IMG/VR virus record: IMGVR_UViG_3300032011_000123
Coordinates: 1 to 24,679 of that record
Reading direction: 5' to 3' (one strand)
DNA length: 24,679 nucleotides
From: a virus
Shown one piece after another: positions 1 to 5,591 of the stretch. The translations under genes were made by a program, and so were the position numbers. Position 1 is the first letter of the stretch. Every line of letters begins with the position of its first letter. The notes below the pieces were generated by a model. It had not been told where the DNA came from and did no database searches. It worked only from the letters and a program-made list of their open reading frames with translations.

Positions 1-824
1 AATGCATAGCTGAGATTTTTCACGATCTTCCTTGAGACAGGAACATCAGGAGTCGTCATTCGATCTGCGTTCTGCTGATGTATATCTCCATTGACAACTA
101 CATCGGCAAAAGCATTGTCATCATAGGTACTTAGGAAATGCCCTAATGCTCTCAATTCCAGCCCTTCAAGGTCACATCCAACCATCACATGACCTGGGTG
201 AGGTATAAATAGTTTTCTAGCCCAAGGAGCACTTACAACCTGTCCGAGATTCGGACCCCGGTGGGCATTTCTAGAAGTTTGTGTTGCAAGTGAGCAGCTG
301 TGGTGAATACATCCATCATCTTCAATGGTGTTAAACCAGGAGTTAGCACCTTCACTGAGCTGACCCATCCACTTCTGCAGCGTTAACAGGCGGATAAATA
401 GTTCACACTCATCATGCAGCTTTTGATTACCTTGCGTTAGCGCAACATCACGGATCTCCGATAGTGTGGCTTCATCAACCTTTGGCTTACCAGTGTCAGT
501 GATTTTGGTAAATCGAGCACCCCTAAAGGTGGTCAAGCACCAAGCGATGTGCTGCCTGCTTGTTGGATTAAATGGAAGCAGCTTGGTCATCGGTGCTCCA
601 GAGTAATAACCCTTTTTCTTGTCAGAGCGTTTTGGTGTAAACACTTTGCCTGGGTAGTACGTGAAACGAGATGTCAGTGCATTAGAGATAGTGTCAAATT
701 CAGTTGATAATTCTGATCGCACAGCTTCAGCTGCATCCATATCAAATCGGAACCCACTGGCTTCTTGTTGAGCCATTAGTTCCGCCATTCTCATTTCTAA
801 CTTGATGTAATCATGCATTTTCAT
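1..824 (-). CDS. DNA polymerase, PolA/T7 family, polymerase domain (3' end cut by window)
   Basis: Template-directed DNA synthesis at the phage replication fork. The visible 274 residues cover the thumb and the start of the palm. FNPTSRQHI (about 85-93), a SLATQTSRNAHRGPNLGQV block (fingers-side T/R-rich motif) and motif A as DLEGLELRAL match T7 gp5 in order. The rest of the palm and fingers lies beyond base 1. There is no exonuclease domain: that is a separate gene at 1089-1622. The segment equivalent to the T7 thioredoxin-binding loop is only about 34 residues (56-89), against about 74 in T7 by my recollection of gp5. Start: an in-frame TGA lies directly upstream of the ATG at 824. A second ATG at 818 has a better placed GAGG and may be the true start. 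Confidence 0.9.
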   Translation of the reverse strand, partial: MKMHDYIKLEMRMAELMAQQEASGFRFDMDAAEAVRSELSTEFDTISNALTSRFTYYPGKVFTPKRSDKKKGYYSGAPMTKLLPFNPTSRQHIAWCLTTFRGARFTKITDTGKPKVDEATLSEIRDVALTQGNQKLHDECELFIRLLTLQKWMGQLSEGANSWFNTIEDDGCIHHSCSLATQTSRNAHRGPNLGQVVSAPWARKLFIPHPGHVMVGCDLEGLELRALGHFLSTYDDNAFADVVVNGDIHQQNADRMTTPDVPVSRKIVKNLSYA

Positions 825-981
825 ACCTCAGGATGACTTTGTATTCAGGAAAAGATCGTTTAAGTTCAGCTATAAGTCTTGCGTTCATGGAAGGTGGATT
901 AAGTGATCGACGTATAGTTACAGTCATCTTTTTCTCACTCCAACTAAGTAATCCTTTATAGGTCTTCTTCCGTTTCGTCAT
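811..981 (-). CDS. Small basic protein of 56 residues, unknown
   Basis: Not recognised. The ATG at 981 gives 56 residues starting with a very basic MTKRKKTYKG; an internal ATG at 927 gives 38 residues. The stop overlaps the start of the polymerase gene by 14 nt and the 5' end overlaps the preceding small ORF by 26 nt, the tight packing seen throughout this strand. It lies exactly between the exonuclease and polymerase halves of the split DNA polymerase, so it may serve replication, but that is only position-based. Function cannot be assigned from sequence. Confidence 0.5.
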   Translation of the reverse strand: MTKRKKTYKGLLSWSEKKMTVTIRRSLNPPSMNARLIAELKRSFPEYKVILRYENA

Positions 982-1096
982 CTTCATCTTCGTGTGGTTT
1001 ATAAAATGCGTAGGTTACATAGTCAGGGTGGTGGTCAGCGTGATAGAAACACTGAACTGGGCACTGATCCAACCAGTCGTAGAATTCTTTAGGCAT
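956..1096 (-). CDS. Small acidic-tailed protein of 46 residues, unknown
   Basis: Begins MPKEFYDWLDQCPVQ and ends in an acidic tail (EDEDDETEEDL). Its start overlaps the last 8 nt of the exonuclease gene, which suggests coupled translation. The aromatic, Cys-containing N-terminal half and a tail of alternating Asp/Glu look like a real small phage protein rather than chance. No family recognised. The acidic tail could bind a basic partner or mimic nucleic acid; this is inference only. Confidence 0.6.
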   Translation of the reverse strand: MPKEFYDWLDQCPVQCFYHADHHPDYVTYAFYKPHEDEDDETEEDL

Positions 1097-1622
1097 AGGT
1101 CTTCATCCTCCGCAGCATCATTTGGTAGAGCTTTTGTGTAACTTCAGTATCTTGAATGCAATAACTAAGCATCTCTGGAGTGTATGTCTCCCAGCACCCG
1201 TCATGCTTACCGAAGTCGCCCTTAAAGCATTTCAATCTGTAGCCCCACGCTTCAAGGCTATGACGACCATATAGTTTTTGAGGCATTCCATCAGGTCTAC
1301 GTTCATAGTCCCGATCCATGATGTGTGGATAGTACAGCCTGCTTAATACAAGCGTGTCAACCAACTCTCCATGGAACTCAAAGTCAGGGAATTGTTCTTT
1401 GATTAAGGGTATATCAAAGTTAATTATGTTGTGGCCGATAAGAGCATCAGCACGTTCTAACTGTTTAACTCCTTGAATGATTGCTCGTTCAGGGTCATAG
1501 TCAAACACTTGTGGTTCACTCTCTTCTTCAATTCCACGCATAACGATGCAGTGAATAGTAGAACCTTTACGGAGCAGTCCCGTACTCTCTAAGTCAAACA
1601 GTAGCTGGGTTTTCATCTTCAT
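1089..1622 (-). CDS. 3'-5' exonuclease, stand-alone proofreading domain of the T7-type DNA polymerase
   Basis: A DnaQ/PolA-type 3'-5' exonuclease that would proofread for the separate polymerase encoded just downstream. Visible motifs from the start at 1622: Exo I FDLESTGLL (D and E metal ligands), Exo II in IGHNIINFDIP, a DTLVLSRL segment almost identical to T7 gp5, then GRHSLEAWGYRLKCFKGDF and Exo III in SYCIQDTEVTQKL. The reading frame extends upstream with a low-complexity Ser/Thr stretch inside the preceding gene, so I chose ATG 1622 (or 1616), just before the Exo I strand. It overlaps the preceding gene by 29 nt. In T7 and in most cyanopodoviruses I know of, this domain is fused to the polymerase. 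Confidence 0.9.
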   Translation of the reverse strand: MKMKTQLLFDLESTGLLRKGSTIHCIVMRGIEEESEPQVFDYDPERAIIQGVKQLERADALIGHNIINFDIPLIKEQFPDFEFHGELVDTLVLSRLYYPHIMDRDYERRPDGMPQKLYGRHSLEAWGYRLKCFKGDFGKHDGCWETYTPEMLSYCIQDTEVTQKLYQMMLRRMKTYA

Positions 1623-2166
1623 CGTGGATATCGTTGGCGTCTTGTGGGTCGAATTCGTCAGGCTTGAATGGATCCGTGTTGGTGTAGAGATCGTCATCAA
1701 TTTTTTTAGATCGGGTGAGTTTGTTTACAGTGAAACGTTGGTCATCATCTTCAAACATGGGTTCTATAGCCATTGCTAGTTCTCTTGCTAATCGTGCTGC
1801 TCGTCTGAATTCATCTTTGTAATATGGTTCCCATTCGTGTGCCAGTACCATGATCTTACGGACACCCATTAAGTAGCACTGAAAGACAGATGCACTAAAC
1901 GGATAGCGTGTTGTGTATATAACCGATCCAGTTAGAGGTGTACCTCTTTTAGATGCAGTAGCGATAGCATAGCAAACACAATCGACTTCAACTTTAGAAG
2001 CAGTGAGGATACTACGACCATCACCAACAATCTCACGGTCACGTACAACTACGCAGCCTCCAGGAGACTTCGGATGACTGGATGCTTTGGCTACAACCTT
2101 AGCTATATCCATAAAATATTGCTCCTTATTCTTGATATAAGTTGGATCACCTTTCGGGCTAGTCAT
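1594..2166 (-). CDS. Deoxycytidylate deaminase-like protein, probably catalytically dead
   Basis: 190 residues. The first ~110 follow the CMP/dCMP deaminase fold: YFMDIAKVVAKASSHP, GGCVVVRDREIVGDG, then a TPLTGSVIYTTRYPF strand and GVRKIMVL. In active enzymes the helix carries HAE (zinc His and catalytic Glu) and the next loop PCxxC. Here the first reads DCVCYAI (residues 62-68) and the second RYPFSAS (87-93), so all zinc ligands and the catalytic Glu seem to be missing. The last ~70 residues are a hydrophilic acidic extension. It may be a regulatory pseudoenzyme or have gained another role. The fold call rests on the spacing of the motifs and is moderately sure. Confidence 0.55.
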   Translation of the reverse strand: MTSPKGDPTYIKNKEQYFMDIAKVVAKASSHPKSPGGCVVVRDREIVGDGRSILTASKVEVDCVCYAIATASKRGTPLTGSVIYTTRYPFSASVFQCYLMGVRKIMVLAHEWEPYYKDEFRRAARLARELAMAIEPMFEDDDQRFTVNKLTRSKKIDDDLYTNTDPFKPDEFDPQDANDIHDEDENPATV

Positions 2167-2232
2167 AGGTCACATATAAGCTTATTTATTCCTATATTAG
2201 GTAGTGAAACATATAAGTGCGACTACTAAATT
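2167..2232. promoter_or_regulatory. Divergent intergenic region, candidate promoters
   Basis: AT-rich 66-base spacer between divergent genes. It contains two copies of CATATAAG (plus strand, about 2172 and 2209) and TATATTAGG between them. On the minus strand GAATAAATAAG lies just ahead of the 2166 start. Any of these could be a -10-like element, but no convincing -35 box is present, so the assignment rests mostly on the divergent layout. Confidence 0.35.
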
Positions 2233-2658
2233 ATGGACAAAGAAAAAGGCCGTTGGAAAGAAGTTGCTTACGAGGATGATTGGGATTACATCAGCAAAAA
2301 GTTTAACTTGAAAGACAATGAATGGGATATCGCTCGTCCGAGTACACTCGATTATTATAAAAAAGACAAGATCAGTTTGAATGAGTTTGGTGGCAGTCAC
2401 CTTAATGGTGGAATGTCAGATGACACGATTGTGTTTGGACTAGAGGATAACGTTAATAATCCTGCTCATTACAAGCAAGGTTCTCAGGAAGTTATTGATA
2501 TCATTGAGGGAGCAATCGCTCATGCTCCTGAACCAGTAACAGCAATGCTACAAGCGCAAGTACTGAAGTATTTGCTCCGAATGTGGCATAAGGATAAACC
2601 TGCAGAAGACGCTAAAAAGGCTCAATGGTATCTAAATCGTTTGGTAACTCAGCTATGA
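2233..2658 (+). CDS. DUF3310-containing protein (T7 gp1.7-like C-terminal domain)
   Basis: 141 residues. The C-terminal part (about 74-141) shows the DUF3310 pattern: NNPAHYKQGSQEVIDIIE, then VLKYLLRMWHKDKP, then a KKAQWYLNRLV helix. The family is widespread in phages; T7 gp1.7, a nucleotide kinase that confers sensitivity to dideoxythymidine, carries the same domain at its C-terminus. The N-terminal 70 residues are charged, aromatic-rich and unrecognised, and there is no visible P-loop. It is one of only two genes in a plus-strand island, so it has its own promoter and probably a different timing from the minus-strand operon. Confidence 0.75.
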   Translation: MDKEKGRWKEVAYEDDWDYISKKFNLKDNEWDIARPSTLDYYKKDKISLNEFGGSHLNGGMSDDTIVFGLEDNVNNPAHYKQGSQEVIDIIEGAIAHAPEPVTAMLQAQVLKYLLRMWHKDKPAEDAKKAQWYLNRLVTQL

Positions 2659-2846
2659 AAATGGACACTCAAGGAATGACCGCTGATAAAGGAACACACT
2701 TCAGCAAATCAAATAGAGGTGAATACAGGGTTGCTCCTACAGAGAAGCCTGTTATCAGGTGTTTTAGTGACATGCAGAGAGAGGAACTTAAGGAGATTTT
2801 ACGTGAAGTCTTATCTGAATATTTAACAGATAAGAATGGTGTATGA
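2655..2846 (+). CDS. Small protein of 63 residues, unknown
   Basis: Starts MKMDTQGMTADKGTHF. Its ATG overlaps the TGA of the DUF3310 gene as ATGA, so it is translationally coupled to it. The same frame is open a little further upstream, but that part lies inside the previous gene. The C-terminal half (DMQREELKEILREVLSEYL) is predicted to be an amphipathic helix suitable for oligomerisation or partner binding. No family recognised. Confidence 0.6.
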   Translation: MKMDTQGMTADKGTHFSKSNRGEYRVAPTEKPVIRCFSDMQREELKEILREVLSEYLTDKNGV

Positions 2847-2853
2847 TAGATAA

Positions 2854-2881
2854 ACAAGAGAGCGTTAATCAGTTCTCTTGT
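2854..2881. terminator. Candidate bidirectional terminator hairpin
   Basis: Perfect 8-bp inverted repeat ACAAGAGA / TCTCTTGT with a 12-base loop, placed between the converging ends of the plus-strand pair (2846) and the minus-strand gene (2909). On the minus strand it is followed by TTATCTATC; there is no strong U-tract on either side, so it is a weak intrinsic terminator at best. Confidence 0.35.
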
Positions 2882-2908
2882 ATTGAGTAAAAGCCGATGA
2901 CAAGCGGC

Positions 2909-3322
2909 CTAGCAGCGCTTGAAGTATAGATAATTCGCTCTTAATTCCAGGGTCTCGTGATCCTGAATATGTGAAAGGAGTGTGTCATAGACGGTAGGAT
3001 TATCGTGAATAAGGTGCCTGAAGTAGACAGAGATACCATCAGTAAGTTCAGTTTCAAATGGTGCAAACCAAGCTTGTATTTGCAAGCACTCCCAAGGTTC
3101 TAGATCCTGGGAGATCCAACTGTTCAGTTCCTCAAGGCGCTGAGCAGTTTTTATTATGTGGGCTTCCTGTGCTTCAGTTTCAGGTAATGCAAGCAGCTCG
3201 TTCTGATAGAGGAGTGCATGTTTCCACATCAAGGTTCCATCCTTTTGGATCAGCCGACAGGGATGGACTACCGCCCCAGAAGGTAAGTTATAGAAGCATT
3301 CTTTGGCGATATGCTTAGACAT
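2909..3322 (-). CDS. Hypothetical protein, 137 residues
   Basis: Not recognised. Mixed alpha/beta protein rich in His, Trp and Tyr, with no signal peptide or membrane segment. Features that can be seen: PSGAVVHPCRLIQKDG near the N-terminus, an amphipathic helix EAHIIKTAQRLEELNSWISQ, and PWECLQIQAWFAPFETEL in the middle. Its ATG directly abuts the stop of the methyltransferase-like gene (overlap of one base), so the two are probably co-translated. It is the last gene of the minus-strand run before the convergent hairpin. Confidence 0.7.
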   Translation of the reverse strand: MSKHIAKECFYNLPSGAVVHPCRLIQKDGTLMWKHALLYQNELLALPETEAQEAHIIKTAQRLEELNSWISQDLEPWECLQIQAWFAPFETELTDGISVYFRHLIHDNPTVYDTLLSHIQDHETLELRANYLYFKRC

Positions 3323-3990
3323 TAAATGTTGCCCCGCTGTTCGTCGTAGTACTCAAGGTCTTTCGTCCAGCTATCTCCAGCAAATTCGTTATAAATAACT
3401 CGTCCTATGTCACGGAAGGTGCTGTAGAACAGGCTGACTTTATCGATGTCTGAGATTGCTGCGTTAGTTGGAGGACCATAGATAATGACATTCCATGTTG
3501 ACGGGCAGACTGATTCAAATCCACCTGCTGTGGCTCGTAGTTGCTTGATCCTTTTAAATGGAATACATATTGGGTAATCCCATACGACAGGAGCAGCTCT
3601 CAGTATTTCCGATGCACTAGTGAAAAAGGTAAAGCTATTGATGTAACCATTACGGTACTCATTAATAGTTTTATTCAACCAGATACGTGTATTACGTACA
3701 GCGCCCTTAGGAGCTACCCATACATTGCCGTGCCAGTGTTCCTGCAGTGGATTGATTTCAATCGAAGGAACAGAAGTAGCATCAACAAGCACCTGTTGCA
3801 CTGGATCAGAAGTAGGGTCATAGTCGATCCCACCCATAACAATGCGTGCTCTATCAATGAGTTGCGGTGTTGGATACAGCGGAAGTTTTAAACCTTCAGC
3901 CTTTAATTTATCCGCTAAATTCTGACGCGAGCGCTCGGAGGCTTTCTTGGCTCCCGCCTGCTTCGACACTAAAAGTTCTTGTTCCAGCAT
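3322..3990 (-). CDS. Phage N6-adenine methyltransferase-like protein lacking the NPPY motif
   Basis: 222 residues with the layout of the phage Dam-type DNA adenine methyltransferases (PF05869 family): YPTPQLIDRARIVMGGIDYD with DPTSD (residues 58-62, the usual DPAS region), then HWHGNVWVAPKGA, then an RIWLNKTINEYRNG helix and IKQLRATAGG leading to NVIIYGPP. The usual catalytic N/DPPY reads APKG here (93-96). Methyl transfer to adenine needs that Asn/Asp and aromatic residue, so the protein is probably inactive or changed in substrate. It may bind DNA or protect against host restriction indirectly. The 5' end overlaps the preceding gene by 83 nt. Confidence 0.55.
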   Translation of the reverse strand: MLEQELLVSKQAGAKKASERSRQNLADKLKAEGLKLPLYPTPQLIDRARIVMGGIDYDPTSDPVQQVLVDATSVPSIEINPLQEHWHGNVWVAPKGAVRNTRIWLNKTINEYRNGYINSFTFFTSASEILRAAPVVWDYPICIPFKRIKQLRATAGGFESVCPSTWNVIIYGPPTNAAISDIDKVSLFYSTFRDIGRVIYNEFAGDSWTKDLEYYDEQRGNI

Positions 3991-4330
3991 TACTGATTAA
4001 CGTTATTAGGACATGTGTAGACCAGTCATTTTCATCAACCTGTTCCATTAGTTGACGCATCATCTTGATAGATTCATCGTCTTCTAAGCTTTCAGCTAGA
4101 ACCAGATCCTTTTGAATATCATCGCCAGACATATAGATCGAACTATCATTAACCAAGTTAATAATCAGTGTCCCTGCACCTGTTCGTTCAACACCGCCCA
4201 TAGCGATGTTAATCAAATCAGTGAGAATTAATTCTGCAGTAGCAGTCATGAACTTCTGTTCTTGACTCTTCTCATCACCGAATTTTTCGGACTTGATAAG
4301 GCTTTGTAATAGATCGGTTCGTCTAGACAT
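3908..4330 (-). CDS. Hypothetical protein, 140 residues
   Basis: Unrecognised. It begins MSRRTDLLQSLIKSEKFGDE, has a helical N-terminal half (TATAELILTDLINIAMGG), a central acidic stretch (AESLEDDESIKMMRQLMEQV) and a beta-rich C-terminal part (THVLITLISNAGTRTFSVEA). No membrane segment or catalytic motif is apparent. The last 83 nt are shared, in another frame, with the start of the methyltransferase-like gene; the C-terminal translation there (GGSQESLRALASEFSG) still looks like protein, so I keep the full length. Confidence 0.65.
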   Translation of the reverse strand: MSRRTDLLQSLIKSEKFGDEKSQEQKFMTATAELILTDLINIAMGGVERTGAGTLIINLVNDSSIYMSGDDIQKDLVLAESLEDDESIKMMRQLMEQVDENDWSTHVLITLISNAGTRTFSVEAGGSQESLRALASEFSG

Positions 4331-4381
4331 ATTTAAATGACTCTTGATTAAGGATAGTTGTTATTAGAAAAGATTGTGAGG

Positions 4382-5182
4382 TTAATACTCACCTTCCTCC
4401 TCTTCTTCATTGTCAGTCGGTGCTCGATAAAGTCCAGGTTCGTCAGGTTCTGTCTGAGAAATATGCTGACCTTTAAGCATGTCAGTCAAGACCGCTTCAA
4501 ACCGTTCACCAAAAAGTGAATCAGGATTCAGCAGCATGGCAGCTCTTGCTTCAATCTCTTCAGTCTCGTCAAGTCTCTGCTCTTCCTTCATTGCTTGCTC
4601 AAGAACGTATTCACCTACTGCTTGTTTAAGTGAGTGAATCTGACAGGCAAGTTCAAAGGATTCGATATAACTATCTTGATCTACAAAGACACCAATATTC
4701 TGTGGAATTAAATGGAAGGGGTTACAGCAGTACTTCTCACCACAAGTAGTTTTAACTGCTGTGTAGCCTAAGTCGCCCCAACTGAACCACATTGCCACTC
4801 TTTGGGGATGGTGCTGGGTTGAACTAGTGATACCAGGTCTACGCCAAGCAAACTGAGGCTGCTGAGTTCTGTTATTAATACAGCCACCCCACATCCAGCA
4901 CTCGTCTGGCGCTCCAATTTCAACTTGGCTCCAGAATTTAAGTGCTTTAATGCGGTTCTTCTTAAGCAGGGTCTCAATGTCAAGTGACATTCGACCTTCC
5001 CTTGCTGCAGCAACACACCTAGTACACGCTTGATGGCTATCAAATCGCATTGAGTGAGATGAGAACCTACCGAGGGAGTGTCCTGTGTAGATACACAGTT
5101 CACCTTCCTCAGCTGTATTAGAGATCTGTACGTTACGTCTACCGTATGGTCCCGGCGTACTGGATGGTTTAGCTTCAGCCAT
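4382..5182 (-). CDS. HNH endonuclease-like zinc protein, 266 residues
   Basis: The middle (about 80-165) has the phage HNH pattern: FWSQVEIGAPDECWMWGG, then QHHPQRVAMWFSWGD (usually the first His of HNH), then TTCGEKYCCNPFHLIPQ (usually HxCxNxxCxNPxHL). The His before the first Cys is Thr here, so activity is uncertain. An extra zinc-finger-like region with CIYTGHS and CTRC (about 30-60) precedes it, and a helical, very acidic tail (EEEEEGEY) follows. It may be a nicking or homing nuclease or a DNA-binding relic. It overlaps the upstream small gene by 8 nt and is separated by ~50 nt from the next gene. Confidence 0.6.
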   Translation of the reverse strand: MAEAKPSSTPGPYGRRNVQISNTAEEGELCIYTGHSLGRFSSHSMRFDSHQACTRCVAAAREGRMSLDIETLLKKNRIKALKFWSQVEIGAPDECWMWGGCINNRTQQPQFAWRRPGITSSTQHHPQRVAMWFSWGDLGYTAVKTTCGEKYCCNPFHLIPQNIGVFVDQDSYIESFELACQIHSLKQAVGEYVLEQAMKEEQRLDETEEIEARAAMLLNPDSLFGERFEAVLTDMLKGQHISQTEPDEPGLYRAPTDNEEEEEGEY

Positions 5183-5321
5183 CTTTATCTACCCCTAGTT
5201 CTACAATTCCAACATCGATAAGTCGTTCCCCTTTTTCATAAAGAGCTTCATCCATTACATCTTCGATCCATCCATAAGGATGTGTAAGTGAATCAAAAGT
5301 CAGCGTTACTCTGTATTTCAT
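5175..5321 (-). CDS. Small protein of 48 residues, unknown
   Basis: Starts MKYRVTLTFDSLTHPYGWIE and ends near VGIVELGVDKDG. Its start lies two bases after the stop of the preceding gene and its end overlaps the next gene by 8 nt, so it fills the only gap in the run. The pattern beta strand - helix (WIEDVMDEALYEKGE) - beta strand looks like a compact folded domain. Function unknown. Confidence 0.65.
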   Translation of the reverse strand: MKYRVTLTFDSLTHPYGWIEDVMDEALYEKGERLIDVGIVELGVDKDG

Positions 5322-5323
5322 AA

Positions 5324-5560
5324 CTAGAAAGTATTCTCTGGTCTTACATAGCTGCCACCTAAACCTTTATATTGTTGTTCAGTAGGCAGAGATGAGATCT
5401 GTTGATTAATAACGTACTCATAACGAGTGCTATTCTCATACTTTATACGAATAAGCTTAGACCTGGGGGTGTAATACTCCGGCTTACCTACAACTAAAGC
5501 GTTGAGGTTATTACTGTGAACACGGACACGCAGCCCGATTTTAATATCATTAGCAAGCAT
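5324..5560 (-). CDS. Small beta-rich protein, 78 residues
   Basis: MLANDIKIGLRVRVHSNNLN followed by ALVVGKPEYY and SKLIRIKYENSTRYEYV strands. The alternation resembles a small SH3/KOW-like beta barrel, as found in many phage proteins that bind nucleic acid or protein, but no family motif is certain. It follows the primase-helicase gene after ~30 nt and probably belongs to the same transcript. Confidence 0.65.
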   Translation of the reverse strand: MLANDIKIGLRVRVHSNNLNALVVGKPEYYTPRSKLIRIKYENSTRYEYVINQQISSLPTEQQYKGLGGSYVRPENTF

Positions 5561-5591
5561 TTAATTATCCTTAACTGTTAATTGAATATGA

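Noticed and set aside
3058-4055. Plus-strand open frames opposite the 2909-4330 genes
   Set aside because: They are antisense to three overlapping minus-strand genes, lack ribosome-binding sites and have biased, non-protein-like composition.
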